From positions 1 through 11,003 of the forward strand of contig JAYSRU010000180.1 in the NCBI GenBank assembly GCA_043720875.1: 11,003 nucleotides of DNA. Direction: 5' to 3'. This DNA is from JAYSRU01 sp043720875 (lineage in GTDB: Bacteria > Bacteroidota > Bacteroidia > Flavobacteriales_D > Crocinitomicaceae). Below, in pieces: positions 1 through 8,632 of the stretch; the first letter of the stretch is position 1; every line of letters starts with the position of its first letter. The notes below the pieces were generated by a model that worked only from the letters and a program-made list of their open reading frames with translations, had not been told where the DNA came from and did no database searches. The position numbers were made by a program, and so were the translations under genes.

Positions 1-784
1 TTTCATAGGCTAAGTTCATCTTTGGCAAAAACCCATGTAACTGGATATTTGTAGGAAGTGATTTTGCTAATTCTTGTTGTTGCGCTGCAAAATTAGCTCC
101 GCTTTGCCAAATGATTTGAATGTCTTTGAGTGCCAAAAGAGTTATGTTCTCTTTCACCGCATTATTGAGTGTTCGTGCACCTAAGCTTCCTCCAATTACT
201 AAAACGGTTGTTTTGTTTGGGTCTAGCTTAAAGTATCCAGCAGCTTCTGTTTTTGTACTTCTCAAATTCAGCATTTCACTGCGGACAGGGTTTCCGGTAA
301 ATACGATTTTTGAGCGTTCGAAGAATTTTTCTAGGCCTGGATAAGCAACGCAAATTTTAGCTACTTTGCTTGCTAAGAGTTTGTTGGTTTTACCTGGAAA
401 TCCATTTTGTTCTTGTACCACAGCCGGAATGCCAGTCCACGTTGCCATGCGCAATAAAGGACCGGATGCATATCCACCAAAACCAACAACAATTTGAGGT
501 TTGAATTTTTTTAAGATCCAATATGATTTCCACAAACTAGCAATAAGTTTCAAGGGCAATAAGAAATTTTGCAAGGAGAATTTTCTTTGCAAACCACTAA
601 TCCAAAGTCCTTCAATCTTGTGTCCAGCAGCAGGAACTTTTTCCATTTCCATTTTGCCCTTGGCTCCAACAAAAAGAATCTCAATGTTAGGATAATCAAT
701 TTTAAGTTGGTTTGCGATAGCAATGGCAGGAAAAATATGTCCGCCGGTTCCGCCACCTGAAACAATTACTCTTTCTAAACTCAT
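1..784 (-). CDS. murG: MurG, lipid II synthase (UDP-GlcNAc:lipid I GlcNAc transferase), C-terminus cut off by window edge
   Basis: Transfers GlcNAc from UDP-GlcNAc to lipid I on the cytoplasmic face of the membrane to make lipid II. I translated it by hand from the ATG at 784; about 261 residues are present of a usual ~355-365, and the frame is open at position 1. The N-terminal glycine loop GGGTGGH (residues 10-16, with the family's conserved His at 16) is followed by FPA. Further family signatures are FGGYASGP (102-109), VVQEQNGFPG (122-131), TGNPVR (163-168) and GGSLGA (198-203), the last at the start of the donor-binding domain. The UDP-GlcNAc-binding end of that domain lies outside the window. 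The start overlaps the ftsW stop as ATGA, which suggests translational coupling. Identity is certain from motifs and context; only completeness is unknown. Confidence 0.97.
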   Translation of the reverse strand, partial: MSLERVIVSGGGTGGHIFPAIAIANQLKIDYPNIEILFVGAKGKMEMEKVPAAGHKIEGLWISGLQRKFSLQNFLLPLKLIASLWKSYWILKKFKPQIVVGFGGYASGPLLRMATWTGIPAVVQEQNGFPGKTNKLLASKVAKICVAYPGLEKFFERSKIVFTGNPVRSEMLNLRSTKTEAAGYFKLDPNKTTVLVIGGSLGARTLNNAVKENITLLALKDIQIIWQSGANFAAQQQELAKSLPTNIQLHGFLPKMNLAYE

Positions 785-1947
785 GCGAATTCTGGATTTG
801 TTGAATTACTCGAGGATTTATCTTTTTTGTTTTTTGCAGCGATGGATTGTACAATGCCTAAGGATAAGCACGTTACGAGCAATGCAGTTCCACCCATTGC
901 CAGTAAAGGCATGTTTTGACCAGTGACAGGGAAAAGACCGGCGCACACCATGGCATTGATAACAGCTTGAGATAGAATAATTATTCCGATCCCGATACAA
1001 GCGTAGGTGTCAAAAAGTTTATCTGATTTGAGTCCTATAGAAACAATGCGTTGAAATAGGATGAGGTAAACAAACAGCAATACGACTGCGAATATTAGTC
1101 CAAATTCTTCTACAAAACTTGCAAAATAGAAATCTGCGTAAGCTTCTGGAAGGTATTGTTTTAATTTTCCGTCACCAGGTCCTTGCCCAAATAATCCTCC
1201 GTTATGAATAGCTTGGTTTGCGATACGTTGTTGTAAATCGCCAGCGCCTTCTTTGCCATCATAACTGTTGACTATTCTGTTTTTCCAGGTTTCGTAACGC
1301 GGTAAAATTCCCTTATCTGGAAATGCTAAATGCACCATTACTACTGAACCAATCATCAAAAAACCAACCATTAAGATTGTGATGAATTTTGAAACTGGAA
1401 CTCTTCCAATGTACAGCAACATCATGCTCATCGTGAAAAGAATGAGCGCTGTAGAAAAATTTTGAGTGAAAATGAGCATGCATACTAATATAATTGGCCA
1501 CAAAAGGGCAAGCATTCCGCCTTTCCAATCGTTAAGCTTATCCTTTTTTATCGTTAATTGCTTTGATAGATATAGAACTAATCCTAATCGTGCTAAATCT
1601 GAGGGTTGAAATGTGAAGCCAAAAACCGAGATCCAACGGCTGGCCCCATTAATTACTTGCCCAAAGAAGAGCGTCCAAAACAAAAGAATTATCGATACAT
1701 AAAATAGTAGTTCACTTATTTTTACGAAGTTAAATGAACTCATGCGGGAGGCTTGATACATCACCCCCAAGGATAATAGGATGAAAAACAAGTGTCTTAA
1801 TATCTGACCAATAGGACTAATTCCTTCTACTTTTGCTAAAATGGAAATAAAACTATACACCGAAAATATTGACGCACCAATGAATAGAAACGTAATGATC
1901 CAAATTGTTGGGTCACCTTTTAATCTATCTTGGAATAATGTTTTCAT
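781..1947 (-). CDS. ftsW: FtsW, septal SEDS-family peptidoglycan glycosyltransferase
   Basis: Polytopic membrane protein of 388 residues that polymerises lipid II at the septum together with the FtsI-type transpeptidase. SEDS signatures are visible: NGASRWI (100-106), QPSDLARL (114-121), a glycine-rich GQGPGDG (254-260) followed by LPEAYADF (266-273), and GLFPVTGQNMPLLAMGGTAL (337-356). Asp272 sits where SEDS enzymes carry their essential acidic residue in the large extracytoplasmic loop. Hydrophobic segments run throughout, and the last ~18 residues form a polar, Ser/Lys/Asn-rich cytoplasmic tail. The family is shared with RodA; the FtsW call rests on its place between murD and murG. The ATG at 1947 lies 9 nt after the upstream ORF's stop, and the stop overlaps the murG start. 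No disrupted motif was seen. Confidence 0.95.
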   Translation of the reverse strand: MKTLFQDRLKGDPTIWIITFLFIGASIFSVYSFISILAKVEGISPIGQILRHLFFILLSLGVMYQASRMSSFNFVKISELLFYVSIILLFWTLFFGQVINGASRWISVFGFTFQPSDLARLGLVLYLSKQLTIKKDKLNDWKGGMLALLWPIILVCMLIFTQNFSTALILFTMSMMLLYIGRVPVSKFITILMVGFLMIGSVVMVHLAFPDKGILPRYETWKNRIVNSYDGKEGAGDLQQRIANQAIHNGGLFGQGPGDGKLKQYLPEAYADFYFASFVEEFGLIFAVVLLFVYLILFQRIVSIGLKSDKLFDTYACIGIGIIILSQAVINAMVCAGLFPVTGQNMPLLAMGGTALLVTCLSLGIVQSIAAKNKKDKSSSNSTNPEFA

Positions 1948-1956
1948 TCAGTAATA

Positions 1957-2454
1957 TTATGAGTTTTGATTAATTTTTAAGAAGTCTTCAAATGTTTTCA
2001 AGTAGTTATTGGTTGATGCATCGCTTGTAAATATTACAGCACATTTTTGCTTGCGAAAACCTAAAATCGATTCTAATCCTTCCGCCAAATCTGAAATGCA
2101 TAAGTATGAATTCAGGTGCATCGCTTTTGCTTTGTCTAACGTAAATGAAGCCTTGTCGTATTGAATGATCGTTTTGATTTTATGTAAAAGTGAAACATCT
2201 AAAGTCAGCAATTCTTCCGCAGTTGCTGCGTTACAAATCCAGATGAGTTGAAACGGTAGTGCGTCAAATGTGTTGATTAATTCTTCATGACTCGGATTAA
2301 CCCATGAGAAGGTATCCATCCCAAATAATTTCCCTCTCGCTTGTAGTGGAAATTTAGTGATGCGGTTGAGACTTTCATGCCGCGCATCCAATAAGGTTTT
2401 GGTGCTTGTTTGCGCATTTGTTTTGTCGGTTATAGGTTGATCAGAATACTTCAT
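1957..2454 (-). CDS. Uncharacterised 165-residue protein; C-terminal part resembles a degenerate MurD C-terminal domain
   Basis: I do not recognise this as a named family. The first ~45 residues are polar (Lys, Thr, Asp, Gln) and look flexible; there is no signal peptide or membrane segment, so it is probably cytoplasmic. Residues ~49-162 can be laid by eye on the C-terminal domain of the neighbouring MurD. NPS (53-55) falls under the MurD NDS of NDSKATN, DAL..LIWIC (64-74) under YAL..VWIV, EELL..KIKTII (80-97) under NELL..KVTAII, and SDLAEGLESILGFRK (121-135) under SALEAVAYGYRLAKK. DASTNNYLKTFEDF (145-158) falls under CASFDLFENYED. The MurD catalytic lysine motif and GGVDKG are not conserved, and the P-loop and central domain are absent, so ligase activity is not expected. 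It starts 1 nt after murD and ends 9 nt before ftsW, so it is certainly co-transcribed. The homology is inference; that the ORF is real is well supported by its length and placement. Confidence 0.85.
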   Translation of the reverse strand: MKYSDQPITDKTNAQTSTKTLLDARHESLNRITKFPLQARGKLFGMDTFSWVNPSHEELINTFDALPFQLIWICNAATAEELLTLDVSLLHKIKTIIQYDKASFTLDKAKAMHLNSYLCISDLAEGLESILGFRKQKCAVIFTSDASTNNYLKTFEDFLKINQNS

Positions 2455-2455
2455 C

Positions 2456-3799
2456 TTACAAAGATTTTACAGCAACTTTAAATTGATCTCCACGGTCTTC
2501 GTAGTTTTCGAATAAGTCAAAACTTGCACAACATGGCGATAATAAAACAGTTTGATCTTTTTTAGCCAATCTGTATCCGTATGCTACGGCTTCTAATGCT
2601 GATCTAGCTTCAACAATTGTTTCAACCTGCCCCTCAAAAGCTTTGATGATTTTAGAATTATCTGTACCAAGGCATATGATTGCAGTAACTTTATCCTTAA
2701 CTAATTCCAATAATTCGTTGTAATCGTTTCCTTTGTCCACTCCACCTACTATCCAAACGGTTGGCTTAGTCATGCTTTCTAAAGCATACCAAGTTGAATT
2801 TACATTAGTTGCTTTTGAATCATTGATAAATTCGATGCCATTAACTTTGGCAACAAATTCTAAACGGTGTTCAACGTTTTCAAAGTCGCTTAGGCTTTCA
2901 CGTAAAGTGTCGTTTCTAACTTCTAAAAGTCTGCTTGCAATTCCTGAAGCTAAAGAGTTTTGTGTATTGTGCTTGCCTTTTAAGGCTAATTCATGTATGC
3001 TCATTGTAAATGGATCTTTAATATTAATAACAAGTTTATCTATAGTGGCAAAGCCTCCCACGCTGGGCTGACTTTGTAATGAAAAGGGTGCTCTATTTGC
3101 TATGATTGGTAATTTTTCAAATGCTGGACCAAGAGTGGGGTCGTCAAGATTGTATATGATCCAATCTTCGTTTGTTTGGTTTTGTAGTATTCTAAACTTA
3201 GAAGCCACATAATTTTCAATTTTGTAATCGTAGCGGTCTAAATGATCTGGTGTAATGTTGGTCATGATGGCGATGTTGATTCTAAAATCTATCATATCGT
3301 CTAATTGAAAAGAACTGAGTTCTAATACATACCAATCATAGTTCTCATGCGCAACTTGTTTGGCCAAACTTTGTCCAACATTACCGGCTAAACCGATATT
3401 TAATCCTGCCTTAGTTAAGATATGGTGTAGCAAAAGTGTGGTAGTAGTTTTTCCGTTACTACCTGTAATTCCGATTGTTTTTGCTTTCAAATAATACCCT
3501 GCAAATTCAATTTCGGAGATCATTTTTACGCCACGACTTTTTATCGCTTTGATCAACGCAGACTTGTCTGGAATTCCAGGACTTTTTACGATCAGATCGG
3601 CATGTAATATGCGTGTTTCATCGTGTCTGCCTTCTTCCCATTCCACGCCAAGTTGCTCCAATTCTTGCTTGAAGTTTGGTTTAATGATTCCGAAATCTGA
3701 GACAAAAACATTCCAGCCTTGTTTTAAAGCCAAATGTGTTGCTCCGATACCGCTTTCGCCTGCACCTAGAATTACGATATTTTTACCGTGACCGCGCAT
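2456..3799 (-). CDS. murD: MurD, UDP-MurNAc-L-alanine:D-glutamate ligase
   Basis: Cytoplasmic ATP-dependent ligase that adds D-Glu to UDP-MurNAc-L-Ala. I chose the ATG at 3799, giving 447 residues, the usual size. It yields the family N-terminus ending in GAGESGIG (12-19) and overlaps the mraY stop by one base (TAATG). The longer frame from 3856 would add 19 residues encoded inside mraY. Motifs in order are the P-loop TGSNGKTT (112-119), ELSSFQL (160-166), TNITPDHLDRY (180-190), Lys201 in VASKFRI (the position of the carbamylated lysine of Mur ligases), KGKHN (274-278), NDSKATN (326-332), GGVDKG (352-357) and SPCCASFD (421-428). All three Mur ligase domains look intact. The next gene starts one base after the stop and seems related to this protein's C-terminal domain. 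Confidence 0.97.
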   Translation of the reverse strand: MRGHGKNIVILGAGESGIGATHLALKQGWNVFVSDFGIIKPNFKQELEQLGVEWEEGRHDETRILHADLIVKSPGIPDKSALIKAIKSRGVKMISEIEFAGYYLKAKTIGITGSNGKTTTTLLLHHILTKAGLNIGLAGNVGQSLAKQVAHENYDWYVLELSSFQLDDMIDFRINIAIMTNITPDHLDRYDYKIENYVASKFRILQNQTNEDWIIYNLDDPTLGPAFEKLPIIANRAPFSLQSQPSVGGFATIDKLVINIKDPFTMSIHELALKGKHNTQNSLASGIASRLLEVRNDTLRESLSDFENVEHRLEFVAKVNGIEFINDSKATNVNSTWYALESMTKPTVWIVGGVDKGNDYNELLELVKDKVTAIICLGTDNSKIIKAFEGQVETIVEARSALEAVAYGYRLAKKDQTVLLSPCCASFDLFENYEDRGDQFKVAVKSL

Positions 3800-5052
3800 T
3801 ATCTCACTTTTAACGTTACGATGGTGATTACTGCAAGCAATACTGCTACGATCCAAAAACGGGAAACAATCTTTGCTTCATGAATTCCTTTTTTCTGGTA
3901 ATGATGGTGTAGTGGCGCCATTAAAAATAAGCGAACCCCGTTGCCTGTTCTTTTTTTCGTGTATTTGAAATAGCCAACTTGTAGAATTACGGATAGGTTT
4001 TCGATTAGGAAAATTCCACACAATACTGGAATAAGTAATTCTTTGCGGATAGAGATAGCGAATACAGCGATAATTCCACCTAGTGCTAAGCTACCTGTGT
4101 CGCCCATAAATACTTGCGCTGGGTACGAATTATACCAAAGAAACCCGATACACGCACCAATAAATGCGGCAATAAATATTACAAGTTCTTCGGCTTTCGG
4201 AATGTACATCACGTTCAAGTAATCTGCGAAATGAATGTTTGAACTCAAATATGCAAATACACCTAAAGCCAGGCCTATGATAGCCGAAGTTCCGGTAGCG
4301 AGCCCATCCAATCCATCTGTCATGTTTGCGCCGTTAGAAACCGCGATTACAACAAATATTACCATCGGTATAAACAACAACCAGCCATAAGAGTGATTCG
4401 TATCTCCTAGAAGCCAGTTGTAGTTGAACTCATTTCCTTTTACAAATGGAATGGTGGTGGTCATATCTTTTGTTTGAATCCACTTCGTGTTTTTTAAGGA
4501 ATCAGCTCCTTCCATTGTGTGCTTTTTGGTAACGAAAGTTTCATTGGGCGACAATTTGTAATTGGCATCTACTTGCTTATGTACCGTTACCGTATCATTG
4601 AAGTACAGAATTGATCCAACAATTGCACCTACTAGTACTTGCCCAACTATTTTAAAACGTCCTGCTAATCCTTCTTTGTTCTTACGGAATACTTTAATGT
4701 AATCGTCTAAAAAACCAATTGCACCAAGCATAATTGTAGCAACAATCATTGTAATAACATACACATTGTGCAACTTGCAAAATAAGATTACAGGAATTAG
4801 TATTGCGCTCAAAATGATTAATCCTCCCATGGTTGGTGTTCCAGATTTTTCAATTTGCCCAGCCAATCCTAAGTCTCTAACCGTTTCACCAATTTGTTGT
4901 CTGCGCAACAGATTAATGAGCTTTTTACCAAAAACTATTGAAATGATTAGCGACGTAATCAAGGCTAAGGCCGCACGGAATGAAATGTAATGGAACAAAT
5001 GTGCTCCAGGAAAATCAAAAGTGTCTAAGTAATCGAATAGATAGAATAACAT
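3799..5052 (-). CDS. mraY: MraY, phospho-MurNAc-pentapeptide translocase (lipid I synthase)
   Basis: Integral membrane enzyme that moves phospho-MurNAc-pentapeptide from UDP to undecaprenyl phosphate, giving lipid I. It has 417 residues, against ~360 in E. coli. Motifs include KSGTPTMGG (69-77), LDDYIK (115-120, with the two catalytic-site aspartates), NMTDGLDGLATG (243-254), FMGDTGSLALGG (315-326) and the triple histidine in PLHHHYQKKG (380-389). The extra length lies at about residues 152-222, between the hydrophobic segment that follows DDYIK and the one before NMTDGLDG. In the known MraY topology this is a periplasmic loop. It is polar, rich in Lys and Thr, and shows no motif I recognise. 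The start ATG overlaps the murE stop (TAATG), and the stop overlaps the murD start in the same way. No murF lies upstream of it. Confidence 0.97.
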   Translation of the reverse strand: MLFYLFDYLDTFDFPGAHLFHYISFRAALALITSLIISIVFGKKLINLLRRQQIGETVRDLGLAGQIEKSGTPTMGGLIILSAILIPVILFCKLHNVYVITMIVATIMLGAIGFLDDYIKVFRKNKEGLAGRFKIVGQVLVGAIVGSILYFNDTVTVHKQVDANYKLSPNETFVTKKHTMEGADSLKNTKWIQTKDMTTTIPFVKGNEFNYNWLLGDTNHSYGWLLFIPMVIFVVIAVSNGANMTDGLDGLATGTSAIIGLALGVFAYLSSNIHFADYLNVMYIPKAEELVIFIAAFIGACIGFLWYNSYPAQVFMGDTGSLALGGIIAVFAISIRKELLIPVLCGIFLIENLSVILQVGYFKYTKKRTGNGVRLFLMAPLHHHYQKKGIHEAKIVSRFWIVAVLLAVITIVTLKVR

Positions 5053-6512
5053 TATTTCTCTAGTTTTTGAATGAGTTCATAGGCTACAGCTACATCGTCA
5101 AATGGATGCTTAACCCCTTTTATATCTTGGTATTTTTCATGACCTTTTCCTGCAATTAAGACAATGTCATTTTCGTTTGCCATGCTAATTGCAGTTTTGA
5201 TAGCTTCTTTTCTATCTTGAATTGTCAATGTTTTTTTGAAATGTTGTGCAGGAATTCCCGACTCCATTTCGCTTAATATGCTTGCTGGATCTTCCGTTCT
5301 AGGATTGTCGGAAGTAAGAATAACCTTGTCACTTAACTCACACGCAATCGCTGCCATTATTGGTCGCTTAGTAGTGTCTCTGTCTCCGCCACAACCAAAA
5401 ATTGTAAATACCGTTTCGTTGTTGGTTCTAATGTTCTTAATTGTTTTAAGTACATTTTCTAATGCATCTGGGGTATGTGCATAATCAACAATAACCGTTA
5501 ATCCTTTTGGAGATCTGATGTATTCAAATCGCCCATCCACTGACTTCAGTTGACTCAAAGCTGTGAGTACTTCAATTTTTAGTTCTCCTAATAGCATCGC
5601 TGCACCATATACGGCAAGCAAATTATATCCGTTAAAGTCACCGATAAGTTTGGTCCACACTTCTTCTCCGTCAATCTTAACCACTAAACCTGAAAATTGA
5701 TTTTCAAGTATTTTCAATTTAAATTCAGAGTCAGCTTTTAACGAATACGTATGAATGGAAGCTTGAGTATTTTGAAGCATTACCATTCCGTTTTTATCGT
5801 CGTTGTTGGTAAGCGCGAATGCATTTTTACCTAGTATGTCAAAAAACCCTTTTTTTGCTTTGATGTATTCTGCAAATGTTTTGTGGTAATCTAAATGATC
5901 GTGTGTGATGTTCGTGAATATTCCGCCGTCAAATGATAAGCCTGAAATACGTTGTTGGTGCACCGCATGTGAACTCACTTCCATAAAACAATGGGTGCAA
6001 TCTTGCGCCACCATTTCGCTTAACAGGTGATTCAGTGCAACAGGCTCTGGTGTTGTGTGTGTTGCCGGAATTGAAACATCACCGATTTTATTGACAACCG
6101 TAGATAGTAAACCTACTTTATAGCTTAAATCCGTAAATAAGGCATGTAGTAACGTTGCGGTCGTTGTTTTTCCGTTGGTACCCGTTATTCCGATTAGTTT
6201 TAATTTACTACTTGGATTCCCGTAGAAATTGGAGGCCATAATACCTAAAGCGCTTGCTGAATTTGAGACGCGATAGATAATAGCTTCTTTTTCATCTCCT
6301 GAAAATGCTTCGCAGACAATGTACTTGCACCCTTGATCTATTACGTTCTGAATGTATTCGTGTCCGTCGTTACTGCTTCCGCGAAGCGCAATAAATAAAT
6401 TAGCTGCGTTGGCTTTTCTTGAATCAAATACAAGCGCGTCAACGCTCCCACTAACAGATACCGTGGCATCCAAAAGCGTTACATTGTGCAATATGTTTTT
6501 GATTTCTTTCAT
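5052..6512 (-). CDS. murE: MurE, UDP-MurNAc-tripeptide synthetase, probably meso-diaminopimelate-adding
   Basis: Cytoplasmic Mur ligase that adds the third residue to UDP-MurNAc-L-Ala-D-Glu. It has 486 residues, normal for the family. It shows the N-terminal SRK (31-33) of the UDP-binding domain, P-loop GITGTNGKTTTA (108-119), HTTPEP (152-157), MEVSSHAV (177-184), the NITHDHLDYH stretch (201-210) and a lysine cluster KAKKGFF (218-224) where the carbamylated lysine falls. It continues with DGRFEY (326-331), VDYAHTPDAL (342-351), GCGGDRDTTKRP (373-384), DNPRTEDP (402-409) and GKGHEKYQ (455-462). The DNPR sequence with its arginine is the known mark of enzymes that choose meso-diaminopimelate over lysine, in line with Gram-negative peptidoglycan. 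The gene starts 2 nt after the ftsI stop. Confidence 0.97.
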   Translation of the reverse strand: MKEIKNILHNVTLLDATVSVSGSVDALVFDSRKANAANLFIALRGSSNDGHEYIQNVIDQGCKYIVCEAFSGDEKEAIIYRVSNSASALGIMASNFYGNPSSKLKLIGITGTNGKTTTATLLHALFTDLSYKVGLLSTVVNKIGDVSIPATHTTPEPVALNHLLSEMVAQDCTHCFMEVSSHAVHQQRISGLSFDGGIFTNITHDHLDYHKTFAEYIKAKKGFFDILGKNAFALTNNDDKNGMVMLQNTQASIHTYSLKADSEFKLKILENQFSGLVVKIDGEEVWTKLIGDFNGYNLLAVYGAAMLLGELKIEVLTALSQLKSVDGRFEYIRSPKGLTVIVDYAHTPDALENVLKTIKNIRTNNETVFTIFGCGGDRDTTKRPIMAAIACELSDKVILTSDNPRTEDPASILSEMESGIPAQHFKKTLTIQDRKEAIKTAISMANENDIVLIAGKGHEKYQDIKGVKHPFDDVAVAYELIQKLEK

Positions 6513-6514
6513 TT

Positions 6515-8611
6515 TTATTTTAGTGTTAGTGTGATGCTTTGGCCGGCAATTAGTGGATTTCCTGAGGCAATTGATTGTGCTATAACTGTTCCAACTCCCT
6601 TAACTTTCACGTACAATCCAGCGTTTTCCAACATGTAAACTGCATCTCTAGCGCTTAGTCCAATTACTTTTGGAACCGAATTAGTTGAAACTTTGCGCGT
6701 GTCAAACTGAACAAATTTTCCTTCCGCTGTTGTAGCAATCCATTCTTCTTTTGCGTAATCTTTGAACGGAATATTTAAGGCTTTTAAGAGTGAAACGTAA
6801 TCACTTTTGTAGCCATCTTTAGAACCAGGTACAACTGAATCTCTTTTCGTATTTTCGTTGATTGCTTCGTGATACTGCAAGGCTGTTGCGTAGACTTTGT
6901 TTGCAATAGAAGCGAAAACAGTTCCTGAAACAACTGCGCCATAGATGTCTTTGCTAGGTGCAGATATCACTACGATACATGAATAGATCGGAAGATCTGC
7001 TGGAAAATAACCAACAAATGAAGCTTGGTATTTTTCTTCACCTTTTTCCCCATAACGAAGATCATCGTTAAGGATACGAGCAGTTCCAGTTTTACCAGCG
7101 ATATCGAAATAAGAACTCTTCAATGCAGATCCAGTCCCGTTTTTCATTACGCCTTTCAAACAAGACTGAAGAATTTTGCACGTTTTTTCAGAACAGATTT
7201 TAGGATTAATCACGATTGTTTCAAACGTCTTAACTACCGAACTACCACGCCTCACTTCTTTGATAAATTGTAGCTTCACCATTACCCCGTTATTTGCAAC
7301 AGCGTTATAAAAACAAAGTGTTTGAAGTGGAGTTTGTTGCACTTCATATCCAACCGACATCCAAGGCAATGAAATACCACTCCAGTTTTTTGTGCCAGGA
7401 GAATATAAGGTTGGATTCGGTTCACCCTCTAAATCGATCCCTGTTGGTTTGTCTAAACCGAACGATTTCAATCGATCCACAAACATACTCGGCTGACCTT
7501 TGTATGCTGTTGCGATAACACTTGATATTACGTTAGAAGACAATTCGAATGCGCGACGAATACTGATTACACCGTAACCTTTTTCTTCCGTGTCTTTTAA
7601 GGTAGAACCGTAGTATGTATAGATTCCCTTTGCATTAACCTTGTCTTCGATGTTTATTTTCTCATCTTCTAGCGCTGCCATTACACTTGCTAATTTAAAG
7701 GTTGAGCCTGGAACTTCTTTTGTACCGATTGCATGATTGAATAATTCGTAATATTCACCATCATTACCTCTTGTTAAATTAGCAATTGCTCTAATGCCAC
7801 CCGTTTTAACATCCATTAAAATAACTGAACCACTTTTCGCATTTTGGTGCTTGAGTTGGTTGAGTAGTTCGGCATGAGCTACTTCCTGAATTTCTTTGTC
7901 GATGGTGGTAATTAAGTCAGCTCCTTCTACAGGTTCTTTTAATATCTTACCCATTTTCTTCCAACCAGAAGCAATTTTTTGTTCTACTTCTTCGCCAATT
8001 TGACCTTCCAAATACGTATTGTAGGCTCCTTCGATTCCTACATGCAGCATTTTCTTCCCGTCCAATTTCACATAACCTAAGGTCCGTTTTAACAACTCAC
8101 CGTTGGGTCTGCGACGTTCAATTTGCTCATCTGTATCAATCAATCCACCTTTTAGTTGACCTAAGCGAAAAATTGGAAATGTGCGTAATAATTGTCTAAC
8201 GTCGTTTGGAACTTTGCGTTGAATAAGAACATATCTGTTTTTACGCTCACGTGCTGTGCGCAAGAATGTTTCATACTCACGGGCATTTTTATTGCCGAAT
8301 TGAAATGCTAATTTTTTGGCTAGTTCATTAACACCAACATTAAAGCTATCTTTTTGAACTACAGTTGCATCCCAATAAATATCATATGTTGAAACAGAGG
8401 TTATTAATGGAATTCTGTTGCAATCTAAGATCTCTCCTCTTCGTGGATAACGCTTTACGGTTCTTTCTGGTAATTTGTCAGATTTTTTTGAAAAAACAGT
8501 AGCTCTCCCATCCGTTTGAATTTGGCAAGAACGCACAATAACCAAGATGAACAGTAAGGCGAATACGCCAAACAATACATAAGCTCGTGTTATAATAGTT
8601 TTCTTTTCCAC
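6515..8611 (-). CDS. ftsI: FtsI-type division transpeptidase (class B penicillin-binding protein) with one C-terminal PASTA domain
   Basis: Cross-links septal peptidoglycan in the periplasm while anchored by one N-terminal membrane segment (about 11-27). It has 698 residues. A dimerisation/pedestal region (RRGEILD at 57-63) leads to the transpeptidase domain with active-site STFK (303-306, nucleophile Ser303), SSN (358-360) and KTGT (507-510). Residues ~644-698 form a single PASTA domain that begins SVPKVIGLSARDA. The start is GTG at 8611: an in-frame TAA lies two codons upstream and no ATG occurs before the membrane segment, so GTG is the sensible start. It follows the ftsL-like gene by 21 nt. 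Class B PBPs of this cluster pair with FtsW, which is encoded further downstream. An elongation PBP2 is unlikely given the context and the PASTA tail. Confidence 0.96.
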   Translation of the reverse strand: MEKKTIITRAYVLFGVFALLFILVIVRSCQIQTDGRATVFSKKSDKLPERTVKRYPRRGEILDCNRIPLITSVSTYDIYWDATVVQKDSFNVGVNELAKKLAFQFGNKNAREYETFLRTARERKNRYVLIQRKVPNDVRQLLRTFPIFRLGQLKGGLIDTDEQIERRRPNGELLKRTLGYVKLDGKKMLHVGIEGAYNTYLEGQIGEEVEQKIASGWKKMGKILKEPVEGADLITTIDKEIQEVAHAELLNQLKHQNAKSGSVILMDVKTGGIRAIANLTRGNDGEYYELFNHAIGTKEVPGSTFKLASVMAALEDEKINIEDKVNAKGIYTYYGSTLKDTEEKGYGVISIRRAFELSSNVISSVIATAYKGQPSMFVDRLKSFGLDKPTGIDLEGEPNPTLYSPGTKNWSGISLPWMSVGYEVQQTPLQTLCFYNAVANNGVMVKLQFIKEVRRGSSVVKTFETIVINPKICSEKTCKILQSCLKGVMKNGTGSALKSSYFDIAGKTGTARILNDDLRYGEKGEEKYQASFVGYFPADLPIYSCIVVISAPSKDIYGAVVSGTVFASIANKVYATALQYHEAINENTKRDSVVPGSKDGYKSDYVSLLKALNIPFKDYAKEEWIATTAEGKFVQFDTRKVSTNSVPKVIGLSARDAVYMLENAGLYVKVKGVGTVIAQSIASGNPLIAGQSITLTLK

Positions 8612-8632
8612 TGTTTAGTTTAATTGATTTTG

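Noticed and set aside
120..344. Plus-strand open frame of 74 codons opposite murG
   Set aside because: It is antisense to a clear murG coding frame, and its product has no recognisable domain. The same holds for the other plus-strand frames opposite dcw genes.
2456..3856. Longer murD reading from 3856 (19 extra N-terminal residues)
   Set aside because: The extension overlaps mraY coding sequence, adds residues foreign to MurD N-termini, and the ATG at 3799 forms a tight TAATG junction.
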